Below, piece by piece: positions 31,009-39,285 of a stretch of 43,614 bases of DNA. Numbering within the stretch: the first letter of the stretch is position 1; each line of letters starts with the position of its first letter. The stretch covers positions 1 through 43,614 of the forward strand of contig DATHVR010000102.1 in assembly GCA_035461175.1 (NCBI GenBank), given 5' to 3'. Position numbers and translations under genes: made by a program. Below the pieces are notes generated by a model. It was given only the letters and a program-made list of their open reading frames with translations, was not told where the DNA came from and searched no databases. This DNA comes from DATHVR01 sp035461175 (GTDB taxonomy: Bacteria > Actinomycetota > Acidimicrobiia > Spongiisociales > ZC4RG35).

Positions 31009-32681
31009 GCAACGAGCGCACCTCGGACCTGTGGTGGAAGAACGCCGTCATCTACTGCCTGGACGTCGAGACCTTCCTGGACTGGAACGGAGACGGCAAA
31101 GGTGACCTGGAGGGCCTGACGCAGAAGATCGACTACCTGGCCGGGATCGGCGTCACCACGATCTGGCTGATGCCCTACTACCCCTCCCCCAGCCGGGACG
31201 ACGGCTATGACATCTCCGACTACTACGGCATCGATCCCCGCCTCGGCCACCCGGGCGACTTCGTCGGCTTCGTGCGCACGGCCAAGGACCGGGGTCTGCG
31301 GGTAATCGTCGACCTTGTCATCAACCACACCTCCGACCAGCATCCTTGGTTCCGCGAGTCACGCCGTGACCCCGAGTCCCCCTATCGGGACTTCTACGTT
31401 TGGCGGGAGGAGATTCCGGAGGCGCCCGACGCCCAACCGGTGTTCCCGGACGCCGAGGACAGCATCTGGTCGTGGGATGAGAAGGCCGAGATGTACTACC
31501 TCCACCACTTCTACTCCCACCAACCCGATCTCAACATCGCCCACCCGCAGGTCCGGGAGGAGATCGCCAAGGTGGCCGGGTTCTGGCTGGAGCTGGGCGT
31601 CGACGGATTCCGGGTCGACGCGGTGCCGTTCCTCCTGGAAACGGGAGGCATACCCGGGGCCGAGGACCTCGACCCCCACGGGATGTTGCGCGACCTGCGA
31701 CAGTTCATCGAGCGACGCAAGGGCACGGCAGCCCTGCTGGGGGAAGTCAACCTGCCACCCCAGCCGCTGCGCCGCTACTTCGGCGACGAGGACGGGGACG
31801 AGCTGCACATGCTGTTCGCCTTCCCGGTGATGCAGGCGATGTACCTCGCTCTCGCCCGCCAGGACGCCCGGCCGCTGGCCGCCGCGCTGAGAGCCTTGCC
31901 TGAGATACCCGAGGATTCCCAGTGGGCCCATTTCGCCCGCAACCACGACGAGCTCACGCTCGACCAGCTCAGCGACGAGGAGCGGCAGGAAGTGTTCGAT
32001 GCGTTCGGCCCCGAGGAGCACATGCAGCTGTTCGGGCGGGGGCTGCGGCGCCGTTTGCCCCCCATGCTTGACGGCGACCCCGCCCGGATCCGGCTGGTCT
32101 ACAGCCTGGTCTTCACCCTGCCCGGGACCCCGGTGCTGTTCTACGGCGAAGAGATCGGCATGGGCGAGAACCTCGACATCGAGGGCCGGCTCAGTGTCCG
32201 CACCCCGATGCAATGGAGCCCCGAACCCAACGGAGGGTTCTCGAGTGCCGACAAGCGGCGGCTGGCCCGGCCGCTCCCCGACGGCGAGTACGGGCCCGAC
32301 AACGTCAACGTCATCGATCAGCGGCGGGATCCCGCCTCGCTGCTGAGCTGGATGGAGCGGATCATGCGGCGACGCCGCGAGACCCCGGAATTCGGTTGGG
32401 GGTCGTGGCAGGTGATCGAAACCGGCGACAACGCCCTTCTAGCTCACCGATGCGACTGGGAAGGAGCCAGCGTCCTGGCGGTCCACAACCTCAGCTCCGA
32501 GAGCCGGGAGGTGACGATCGACGTCGCCGATCTCGACCCTCCCGAGGAAACGCTCTATCTCGAGGATCTGCTCGTCGCCCGGGCCGGGCCCCGACTCGAC
32601 GTGGATGAGATCCGCTTCAGCATGGAGGGATACGGCCACCGATGGTTCCGGATCCGCTCCCCCCGCCAGGGAGTCGGCTGA
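31005..32681 (+). CDS. Trehalose-synthase-like GH13 enzyme
   Basis: The 558-residue protein is a complete GH13 enzyme. Landmarks are NAVIYCLDVETFLDWNGDG, VIVDLVINHTSDQHPW, GFRVDAVPF (nucleophile), ALLGEVNLPP (acid/base), ARNHDEL and VLFYGEEIGMGENL. It resembles trehalose synthase and related maltose-active enzymes but has no fused maltokinase domain, and typical trehalose synthases have CVDVKTF-like starts similar to its CLDVETF. The substrate cannot be fixed. It has no signal peptide. It overlaps the LLM gene and is convergent with the PHP gene 3 bp away. Confidence 0.9.
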   Translation: MSNERTSDLWWKNAVIYCLDVETFLDWNGDGKGDLEGLTQKIDYLAGIGVTTIWLMPYYPSPSRDDGYDISDYYGIDPRLGHPGDFVGFVRTAKDRGLRVIVDLVINHTSDQHPWFRESRRDPESPYRDFYVWREEIPEAPDAQPVFPDAEDSIWSWDEKAEMYYLHHFYSHQPDLNIAHPQVREEIAKVAGFWLELGVDGFRVDAVPFLLETGGIPGAEDLDPHGMLRDLRQFIERRKGTAALLGEVNLPPQPLRRYFGDEDGDELHMLFAFPVMQAMYLALARQDARPLAAALRALPEIPEDSQWAHFARNHDELTLDQLSDEERQEVFDAFGPEEHMQLFGRGLRRRLPPMLDGDPARIRLVYSLVFTLPGTPVLFYGEEIGMGENLDIEGRLSVRTPMQWSPEPNGGFSSADKRRLARPLPDGEYGPDNVNVIDQRRDPASLLSWMERIMRRRRETPEFGWGSWQVIETGDNALLAHRCDWEGASVLAVHNLSSESREVTIDVADLDPPEETLYLEDLLVARAGPRLDVDEIRFSMEGYGHRWFRIRSPRQGVG

Positions 32682-32684
32682 CCT

Positions 32685-34148
32685 TCAGCTCCGGGCCAGC
32701 CAGCGTTGCAGGCGCTCTACCGGCCAGGTGTTGACCACCTGATCGGGCGCCACCCCGGCCTTCCGGAGGACGGTGACTGCGTTGGCGAGGTTTCCCCACT
32801 CGCGGTGGCGGTGAGCATCGCTGTTGGCGATGAACACGGCACCCAGGTCGGCGGCCAAAGGGATGAACTCGGCGGAAAGGTCGAGGCGATCGATGTGACC
32901 GTTGACCTCCAGCGCCGTCGACGTGGCGGCGGCCGCCTCCAGCACCGGTCGCATGTCGAGCCGGATCGGCGGCCGATACCCGATCCGCCGGCCGGTGAGA
33001 TGTCCGATGGCGTGGATGCGAGGACAGTGGATGGCCGCCAGGACCCTTTCGGTCTGTTCCGGTTCGGGCAGGTCGAAGTAGGAGTGGACCGCGGCCAATC
33101 GGAAGTCGAGACGCTCCAGGATGTCGTCGGAATAGTCGACGCTTCCGTCCCGTCCGATGTTCAGTTCGGCACCCTGCAGGATTAGGAACCCGGGTCGGTC
33201 CCGCGCCAGCGCCTCGATCTCATCCTGCTGACGGGCGAGGTCATCCGGGCTCAAACCTCCGAAGGCGAGGTCGACGGCGTGATCGGTGATTGCCACGTAC
33301 TCCAAACCCCGGCGGATGGCCCCGTCGACGATCGAGGCGATCGAGTCGTGGCCGTCGGGCGACCATTCGGAGTGACGATGCATGTCGCCGCGCAGATCCT
33401 CGACCGTCACCCCCGCCACCGGCAGCTCCTCGGCCGGGGAGCGGATCACGACCGCTCCGCCCAGGGTGAGGAACCGGGCGGTGCCGGGTTCGTAATCGCA
33501 GACGAGCGCCGAGGTCGCCAGGAAGCGACCTGTTTCTTCCGGTGAACCCGCCAGTTCGATGGCGTCGACCCGATCGTCGAGTCTGGCCACGGCTCCGGAG
33601 ACGGCCAGTTCGACTCCCGGCACATGACGAGTGACGTGATCGCGTAGCTGGAGTCCGAACGACAGCGCCCGCGGAATCGGTATCCCCGCCAGCGCCAGCT
33701 CACGTTCGATCCGGTCGAGCCACACGGCCACGGTCGAAGGACCCACCCCCGGGACCGTCTCGACGGCTCCCGTTTCCAGGGCCGCCTCGAGGTCGGCGAC
33801 GGTCTCGACCTCCAGTTGCGTCTTGAGCTTGCGCAGCATGTCGGGGTTCATTCGCGGCAACCGGCGCAGTTCGGCGGCCGCGACCGGCAATCCGGAACGC
33901 AGCTCCTCCAGGCGCTGGATGCTCCCCGACTCCCGGAAATCCCGGATCAGGCCCACCACCCCCTCGCCGATGCCGGGAACCGCCAGCAGCTCCTCCGCGG
34001 GGGCGTCGAGATCAGGAGGGACGTCGTCCAGCGACCACACGGCCTGCCGGTAGGCCCGACTGCGAAACGATCTCCGGGCCGACGCCGCCGCCTCCAGGTC
34101 GGCCAGGGTCCACAGTTCCCGGGCAAACCGCTGCCTCGGGCTCACCAT
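32685..34148 (-). CDS. PolX-like helix-hairpin-helix/PHP protein with dead polymerase core
   Basis: The 487-residue protein has the layout of bacterial DNA polymerase X: an N-terminal 8-kDa-like domain with helix-hairpin-helix motifs (LLAVPGIGEGVVGLI, VETVPGVGPSTVAVW), a central nucleotidyltransferase-like region and a C-terminal PHP domain. The PHP metal motifs are intact: DMHRHSEWSPDG, YVAITDH, QGAELNI, LAAVHSYF, HAIGHLTGRRIG and FIANSDAHR. The polymerase part looks degenerate: the expected GS-R-R and G-D-I-D motifs read SGAVARLDDRVDAIEL. It is therefore likely a PHP phosphoesterase or nuclease in DNA repair without polymerase activity. ATG 34148 has GGAG 8 nt upstream. Confidence 0.85.
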   Translation of the reverse strand: MVSPRQRFARELWTLADLEAAASARRSFRSRAYRQAVWSLDDVPPDLDAPAEELLAVPGIGEGVVGLIRDFRESGSIQRLEELRSGLPVAAAELRRLPRMNPDMLRKLKTQLEVETVADLEAALETGAVETVPGVGPSTVAVWLDRIERELALAGIPIPRALSFGLQLRDHVTRHVPGVELAVSGAVARLDDRVDAIELAGSPEETGRFLATSALVCDYEPGTARFLTLGGAVVIRSPAEELPVAGVTVEDLRGDMHRHSEWSPDGHDSIASIVDGAIRRGLEYVAITDHAVDLAFGGLSPDDLARQQDEIEALARDRPGFLILQGAELNIGRDGSVDYSDDILERLDFRLAAVHSYFDLPEPEQTERVLAAIHCPRIHAIGHLTGRRIGYRPPIRLDMRPVLEAAAATSTALEVNGHIDRLDLSAEFIPLAADLGAVFIANSDAHRHREWGNLANAVTVLRKAGVAPDQVVNTWPVERLQRWLARS

Positions 34149-34170
34149 CCCAACGGCTCCGGCGGGGCGC

Positions 34171-34527
34171 TCAGGCCTTACCCCGCATCCGGTCGAGGCG
34201 CTGAAGCAGCTCGTGGGCGGCGAGCTCGATCTCCTTGTGATCCCACTGGCTGGCACGGAAACGGCTCGCCATCAGCCCGCTGCGATGGACGCGCCGGAAG
34301 TCGCCGACCACGAAGGCGTGTCTGCTCTTGGTCCCCTCAGTGGCCCCCTCGGTCAACCCCAGGTGCCACCGCCCGTACTCGTCCCAGTCGTGTTTCTCCA
34401 GATATTCGTTCTCGGCGGCGGCATCGGGTTGAACTTCCGACCACTCGCTCCGCACCACGTACTGGCGGCCGTCGATCAGGCGCTCGATCCACTCGACGGC
34501 GGCGGGATTGACTGCGTAGCTGGGCAT
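34171..34527 (-). CDS. Conserved actinobacterial protein of unknown function (118 aa)
   Basis: I recognise the pattern as widely conserved but not its function. The small soluble protein has YVVRSEWSEVQPDAAAENEY, WDEYGRWHLGLTEGA, HAFVVGDFRRVHRSGLMASR and ASQWDHKEIELAAHELLQ; tryptophans, arginines and histidines stand out, suggesting a ligand or nucleic-acid site. A TAACTT hexamer at 34534-34539 on the minus strand lies 6 nt before the ATG, so the start is leaderless. The PHP gene follows 22 nt downstream on the same strand, probably in one operon. Confidence 0.85.
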   Translation of the reverse strand: MPSYAVNPAAVEWIERLIDGRQYVVRSEWSEVQPDAAAENEYLEKHDWDEYGRWHLGLTEGATEGTKSRHAFVVGDFRRVHRSGLMASRFRASQWDHKEIELAAHELLQRLDRMRGKA

Positions 34528-34578
34528 AGCCCCAAGTTACCGGGGCGGCCCGCGGTCGGTGTCGCCCTTGCCGACGCC

Positions 34579-34603
34579 GTTTCGGAAAGCCACATTCGGG
34601 TAC
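34579..34603 (+). promoter_or_regulatory. Sigma-B-like promoter for the mechanosensitive-like gene
   Basis: GTTT at 34579-34582 and GGGTAC at 34598-34603 are 15 bp apart. The GTG start lies 34 nt downstream after an AAGGAGAA ribosome-binding site. Confidence 0.68.
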
Positions 34604-34637
34604 GTTTGGACAGCGGCACCCCAACGAAGGAGAACAC

Positions 34638-35390
34638 GTGTCACCATTACTTGCCCAAGTCGACATCGGGGAAACGTTCAGCGATGCCTGGGCCCGGGTC
34701 GTCGAACTGACCCCCAAGATCGCCCTCTTCCTCGTCATCCTCATCGTGGGATGGATCGTCGCCAAGGCGGTGTCTCGCCTGCTCGACACGGTGCTCGAGA
34801 AGATCGGCTTCGACCGCTGGGTGGAACGGGGCGGAGTCCGCAAGGCTCTGGGGGGAACGCCCTATGACGCCAGCGACCTGCTGGCCAAGGTCGTCTTCTA
34901 CGCCTTGTTCCTGATCGTGCTCCAGCTGGCATTCGGGGTATTCGGCCCCAACGCCGTCTCCGACCTGATCGCGGGCGTTGTCTCGTACCTGCCCAACATC
35001 TTCGTGGCGATCCTCATCCTCGTCGTGGCCTCCTACCTGGCCTCGGCGGTGCGTGACATCGCTCGGGGTGCCCTGAGCGGGGTCGAATACGGGAACCTCC
35101 TCGCCACCGCCGCCTATGTGGCGGTACTGGTGATCGGGATCTTTGCGGCCCTCGACCAGCTGGAGATCGCTCCCGCCATCGTGACCGGGCTGTTCTACGC
35201 CATCCTGGCTGTGTTCGCCGGTTCGGCGATCGTGGCCATCGGCGGAGGAGGCATCGCCCCGATGCGCCGACGCATCGAGGACTGGCTCGATTCTGCCGCC
35301 AGCCAGGTCTCGTCGAGGCCGACGGCAGGCAACCGGCCCGCGCCGGCCCCGCCAGCCCGTGAAACGGGTACCCGGCCCGACCAGGCCTGA
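34638..35390 (+). CDS. Mechanosensitive-channel-like membrane protein (TM-helix repeats)
   Basis: The 250-residue protein has four to five membrane segments (KIALFLVILIVGWIVAKAVS, LLAKVVFYALFLIVLQLAFG, LPNIFVAILILVVASYLASA, LLATAAYVAVLVIGIFAALD, AIVTGLFYAILAVFAGSAIV). Several fit the conserved TM-helix repeat found in CmpX and MscS-related proteins. It lacks the cytoplasmic MscS beta domain, and ends in a proline-rich tail. A role in osmotic or membrane-tension response is likely but not certain. The GTG start is set by AAGGAG. A sigma-B-like promoter lies upstream and a strong terminator follows. Confidence 0.82.
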   Translation: MSPLLAQVDIGETFSDAWARVVELTPKIALFLVILIVGWIVAKAVSRLLDTVLEKIGFDRWVERGGVRKALGGTPYDASDLLAKVVFYALFLIVLQLAFGVFGPNAVSDLIAGVVSYLPNIFVAILILVVASYLASAVRDIARGALSGVEYGNLLATAAYVAVLVIGIFAALDQLEIAPAIVTGLFYAILAVFAGSAIVAIGGGGIAPMRRRIEDWLDSAASQVSSRPTAGNRPAPAPPARETGTRPDQA

Positions 35391-35408
35391 GCCCACCCCC
35401 CAATTACC

Positions 35409-35440
35409 AAAGGTCCCGGCGCTTCGGCGCCGGGACCTTT
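35409..35440. terminator. Strong bidirectional terminator
   Basis: AAAGGTCCCGGCGC and its exact complement form a 14-bp stem with a TTCG tetraloop, with A-rich and T-rich ends. It separates the mechanosensitive-like gene from the convergent APP1 gene and touches the latter's stop codon. Confidence 0.92.
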
Positions 35441-36519
35441 CAATTACGGATCCGGTTCCGCCACTCGGGCGGGATCAGTCCCAGACGTTCGGCCGCCTCG
35501 GCCAGTTCGACTGAATCCGAGGCCACTGCGAAGGGGGTGGAACCGCTGGACAGCAGTGCCTCCACCTCCACTCGGCGGGAGCGACCCGCCACGTGGCGAA
35601 GCAGGATCGCCTCCACCCGACCCGGATGGGCGACGCTGACCCAGTGATAGATCTCGGGGTCGTGCTGGCCGGTATCCCCGATGAGGACCGCAGGTAGATC
35701 GTGGGTGGCGAGAATCTCATCGATGGCAGCCCGCTTGTGCTCATCGTGGCTGCCCTTGATGAACTTGGTCTCGTCGATCCCCATGTCGCGCAGGAAGAGA
35801 GGTCCGGTGGGCAGCACCGACCGCTCGATGAAGCCCTGCAGGAACGAGTAGAGGTTCCAGGGACTTGAGCTCACGTAGAAGAAGGGGTTGTCCTCCTCGT
35901 GACCGGGTCCTCGCTCCAGCCCCGTGTAGAGACGGGCCACTCCCGGAAACGGGGCCCGGGTCCACGAGGAGCCGGTGAGGGTGGCGACCACCATGTGCAG
36001 TTGCCGCTGGACGCCTGTCCGGAGGACGGTGTCGTCGATGTCGCTGATGACCAGGCGGTGCGCCCGGGGAGTGGGCACCATCACTTCGGCCGGCGTGACC
36101 CGAACCGGGAGGGAGGAATGGGAGGCTCCGAGTGAGATGTCGATCTCGTGGAAGAGTCGGTCAGGCGCCAGCGAGAGGCCCGCCAGTTCCACCCGGAAAT
36201 AGCCCTCCTCGTCGCTGATGGTGACGGCACGGACCCCGTCCAACTCCGCCCACACCTCGACACCGGCCACCTCGTTGGTGAGGAACCACCTGATGCTGCG
36301 CTGCACTCTCCGCCACAGGGGTTCGATTCCCGTCACCGGGGCCGGGAGCGAGTTGGCCAGGACCCGACCCCGGGCGATGACCCGCTGGGTGGTGCCGTGG
36401 CCCTGGAAGGCAATCACGCTCAGGCGTTGAGGAGGCGATCTTAAGCGTCCGACGACCCGGTCGGCCAGCACCTCGGCTCGAAGGGCGAGGCGATGGAGCA
36501 GTCGGCGAACGGCGGGCAT
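35440..36519 (-). CDS. APP1-like phosphatidate phosphatase (DUF2183)
   Basis: The 359-residue protein has the APP1 catalytic domain of the HAD phosphatase fold. Motif I is LVISDIDDTVLRTG, followed by YVSSSPWNLYSFLQGFIE, FIKGSHDEHKRAAIDEI and the aspartate motif LIGDTGQHDPEIYHW. The yeast homologue is a phosphatidate phosphatase; bacterial members are unstudied in detail. The N-terminal third (about 30-150) has beta-rich sequence. A TACGGT hexamer at 36527-36532 lies 7 nt before the ATG, suggesting a leaderless start. It follows the DUF4097 gene on the same strand. Confidence 0.9.
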   Translation of the reverse strand: MPAVRRLLHRLALRAEVLADRVVGRLRSPPQRLSVIAFQGHGTTQRVIARGRVLANSLPAPVTGIEPLWRRVQRSIRWFLTNEVAGVEVWAELDGVRAVTISDEEGYFRVELAGLSLAPDRLFHEIDISLGASHSSLPVRVTPAEVMVPTPRAHRLVISDIDDTVLRTGVQRQLHMVVATLTGSSWTRAPFPGVARLYTGLERGPGHEEDNPFFYVSSSPWNLYSFLQGFIERSVLPTGPLFLRDMGIDETKFIKGSHDEHKRAAIDEILATHDLPAVLIGDTGQHDPEIYHWVSVAHPGRVEAILLRHVAGRSRRVEVEALLSSGSTPFAVASDSVELAEAAERLGLIPPEWRNRIRN

Positions 36520-36548
36520 GAGCGCGACCGTAGCCCGGCCGAAATCCG

Positions 36549-37319
36549 TCAGCGGTAGCCGATCACGATGCTGCCGTTGGAGGTGGTGACGTCGATGCGG
36601 GCCGCGGCGGCGGGGTCGGTACGGAGAGCGGACTCCACCGTCCCGTTGGAGGTATTGGCATCGACGGCATACACCGGGCTGTCGTCGGGCACGTAGATCT
36701 CCACCCTCCCGTTGCTCGTCCGCGCCTCGATCCGGTCCGGAGCAGTGCGAAAACCGAGGAGGATGGGACCGTTGCTGGTGTTGGCGGTGATCGAGGGCGA
36801 GGCCAGGCCCGATCCATCGATTTGCCCGTTCGAGGTCCGCACCGTCGCCGGACCCTCGAGATCCTGCAACCGGATCGCCCCGTTGCTGGTGCGCACGTCC
36901 GACTCGGCTGAGAGGCCACGCAGCTCGATCGCCCCGTTGGCGGTGTCGCCGTTCACCACCACGTCGGCCGGGACCGTGATGTCGTAGGTACCTCGGCAGC
37001 CGAACCCGAACAGGTTGGGACAGTCCAGACGTACCCGCAGCACGTCACCGTTCTGCTCTTCGGTCGCCGACCCGCCCCACAAGCCGGTGCGGACGTCCTT
37101 TTCCACCACCACCGCGTCGCCGGCGGCGGAGACAGTGATGGCGGCGTTGTCGAGTTCGAACTCGAGCACCCTCACCCCCTCGAAGCTGGTCGTGGACTGC
37201 TCCTGGCTGCCCAAACCGACGGCATTCAAGAGGGCGACTCCACCGAGTACGACCAGAACGACGCCGACGGCGATCCCGAGGGTCCTCGATCTGCGGGCAA
37301 CGGATGGGGCAGTAGTCGT
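36549..37319 (-). CDS. DUF4097-type repeat protein with membrane anchor; apparent ACG start
   Basis: The body has repeated ten- to twenty-residue units built on TSNG or NTSNG (DVRTSNGAIRLQDL, TVRTSNGQIDG, ITANTSNGPILLGF, EARTSNGRVEIYVP, DANTSNGTVESAL, DVTTSNGSIVIGY), typical of the DUF4097 beta-solenoid. In frame upstream is a membrane segment (GIAVGVVLVVLGGVALL). The first ordinary start (TTG at 37229) would cut that segment. An AAGGAGG site at 37326-37332 points at ACG (37317-37319) after 6 nt, with no ATG, GTG or TTG at that spacing. The full protein would then be 256 residues, anchored with the repeat domain outside. It may be an envelope or stress-sensing protein. The ACG start is an inference. 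Confidence 0.75.
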   Translation of the reverse strand, partial: TTTAPSVARRSRTLGIAVGVVLVVLGGVALLNAVGLGSQEQSTTSFEGVRVLEFELDNAAITVSAAGDAVVVEKDVRTGLWGGSATEEQNGDVLRVRLDCPNLFGFGCRGTYDITVPADVVVNGDTANGAIELRGLSAESDVRTSNGAIRLQDLEGPATVRTSNGQIDGSGLASPSITANTSNGPILLGFRTAPDRIEARTSNGRVEIYVPDDSPVYAVDANTSNGTVESALRTDPAAAARIDVTTSNGSIVIGYR

Positions 37320-37392
37320 GGCAAACCTCCTTGCCCTCGACCCTAGGGCGGGGCCGGACAGACCGACAGGGTCGTACGACTCTCCCCGATTC

Positions 37393-37445
37393 CGTTCTGA
37401 GGGTCGTTTCTGTCACTTCGAGCGCGCTTTCCGGCCCACAGAACG
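37393..37445. repeat. 53-bp inverted-end repeat, copy 1 (upstream of the ABC operon)
   Basis: This 53-bp element begins CGTTCTGAGGG and ends CCCACAGAACG, near-perfect inverted ends, with CGCGCTTT near the middle. A same-length copy, identical at roughly three quarters of positions, lies at 41301-41353 beyond the ABC operon. It could be a small non-autonomous mobile repeat or a pair of regulatory hairpins. Confidence 0.75.
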
Positions 37446-37557
37446 AAATTCGGGTGACGGTTGTCGACGGGCAGTCGTAAACTTCACAGGGCATGTTCTC
37501 CCTCCTGCCCGGACTCGATGTCGCGTCCGGGGTCTCCTCCCATCGAGGATCGATCTC

Positions 37558-39285
37558 ATGCTGATCCAGATCCTCCGTCGCCATCTCCAGCCTTACCGCC
37601 GTGAGATGGTCTATGTCGTGGTGCTCCAGCTGATAGGCACCATCGCCTCGCTGTTCCTGCCCAGCCTCAACGCCGACATCATCGACAACGGGGTGGTCAC
37701 CGGCGACACCGCCTACGTCATCCGTACCGGGGCGGTGATGCTCGGGGTTGCCCTGGTCCAGATCGCCTGCACGATCACCGCCGTCTACTTCGGTGCCCGC
37801 ACTGCTATGGCCTTCGGGCGGGACCTGCGGACGGCGATCTTCCACCGGGTGGGCGCATTCTCGGCCCAGGAGATGGGCCACTTCGGGGCACCGTCGCTGA
37901 TCACCCGAAACACCAACGATGTTCAGCAGGTGCAGATGCTGGTGTTGATGGTCTTCACCATGCTGGTGGCGTCGCCAGTGATGATGGTGGGCGGCATCAT
38001 CATGGCGTTGCGCGAGGACGTCGGGCTCACCTGGCTGGTGGCGGTGGCGGTGCCGCTCCTGATGGCCATCGTCGGCTTCATCGTCAGCCGGATGCTGCCG
38101 GGATTCCGAATCATGCAGGGTCGTATCGACAAGGTGAACCAGGTCCTGCGCGAGCAGTTGTGGGGCATCCGGGTAATCCGGGCTTTTGTGCGCGAGCCCC
38201 ACGAGACCCGCCGATTCGACGTCGCCAACGCCGAGCTGACCGAGGTGGCGGTGACGGTGGGACGGTGGATGTCGGCTTTCTTCCCGGCGGTGATGCTCGT
38301 GATGAACCTGTCCAGCGTCGCCGTGCTCTGGTTCGGGGGCTTCCGGATCGAGGCCGGGCTGATGGAGGTCGGCTCGCTGATCGCCTTCCTGTCCTACCTC
38401 ATCCAGATCCTGATGGCGGTGATGATGTCGACCTTCCTCTTCGTTCTGCTCCCCCGGGCGAGCGTCTCCGCCGATCGGATCGGAGAGGTGCTCGAGACGG
38501 AGTCCTCGGTCGTTCTGCCCCTCGACGGCCTCACCCCCGAGCCCCGGGGAGAGATCGAGTTCCGGGGGGTGGGCTTCGGCTATCCGGGAGCCGAGCACCC
38601 CGTGCTCACCGACATCTCCTTCGTCGCTCGCCCCGGCCGAACCACCGCCATCATCGGATCGACCGGAGCCGGAAAGTCCACCCTGCTCAACCTGATCCCC
38701 CGCCTCTTCGACGTCACCGCCGGATCGGTGGAGGTAGACGGCGTCGACGTCCGCCAGATGGAGGCCGAGGCACTGTGGGCACGCATTGGCCTGGTGCCCC
38801 AGAAGGCCTACCTGTTCTCGGGGACGGTGGCCTCCAACCTTCTCTACGGCAAGCCCGACGCCACCGAGGATGAGATGTGGGAGGCGCTCGAGATCGCCCA
38901 AGCCCGCGACTTCGTGGAGGCGCTGCCCGAGGGTCTGGAGGCGCCGATCGCCCAGGGCGGAACCAACATCTCGGGCGGCCAGCGCCAGCGTCTGGCCATC
39001 GCACGGGCGGTGATCCGGCGCCCCGAGGTGTACCTGTTCGACGACTCCTTCTCCGCCCTCGACGTCGCCACCGACGCCCGCCTGCGGCTGGCGCTAGAGC
39101 CGGTCACCGGCCACTCCACCGTGATCATCGTCGCCCAGCGGGTGTTCACCATCCTCGACGCCGACCAGATCGTGGTGCTCGAGAACGGCCGCACCGTGGG
39201 CATCGGAACCCACGCTCAGCTGCTGGAGACCTGCCCCACCTACGAAGAGATCGTCGAGTCCCAGCTCAAGGTGGAAGCATCGTGA
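37558..39285 (+). CDS. ABC exporter half-transporter, degenerate ATPase site subunit
   Basis: The 575-residue protein has six membrane helices (about 15-300) and a nucleotide-binding domain. It has Walker A GSTGAGKST near 367 and a normal signature ISGGQRQRL near 470. Walker B reads VYLFDDSFSALD with Asp in place of the catalytic Glu, and the H-loop histidine is Gln (IIVAQRVFTI). This is the degenerate partner of a heterodimeric type IV exporter of the TmrAB/BmrCD kind. The next gene, overlapping by GTGA, is the canonical partner. The substrate is unknown; drugs, lipids or peptides are common. ATG 37558 follows GAGG by 9 nt. Confidence 0.93.
   Translation: MLIQILRRHLQPYRREMVYVVVLQLIGTIASLFLPSLNADIIDNGVVTGDTAYVIRTGAVMLGVALVQIACTITAVYFGARTAMAFGRDLRTAIFHRVGAFSAQEMGHFGAPSLITRNTNDVQQVQMLVLMVFTMLVASPVMMVGGIIMALREDVGLTWLVAVAVPLLMAIVGFIVSRMLPGFRIMQGRIDKVNQVLREQLWGIRVIRAFVREPHETRRFDVANAELTEVAVTVGRWMSAFFPAVMLVMNLSSVAVLWFGGFRIEAGLMEVGSLIAFLSYLIQILMAVMMSTFLFVLLPRASVSADRIGEVLETESSVVLPLDGLTPEPRGEIEFRGVGFGYPGAEHPVLTDISFVARPGRTTAIIGSTGAGKSTLLNLIPRLFDVTAGSVEVDGVDVRQMEAEALWARIGLVPQKAYLFSGTVASNLLYGKPDATEDEMWEALEIAQARDFVEALPEGLEAPIAQGGTNISGGQRQRLAIARAVIRRPEVYLFDDSFSALDVATDARLRLALEPVTGHSTVIIVAQRVFTILDADQIVVLENGRTVGIGTHAQLLETCPTYEEIVESQLKVEAS

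Noticed and set aside
37045..38901. 618-codon minus-strand frame opposite the first ABC gene
   Set aside because: Antisense of a bona fide ABC transporter; the translation is dominated by His, Glu, Asp and Gln as a shadow of membrane helices.
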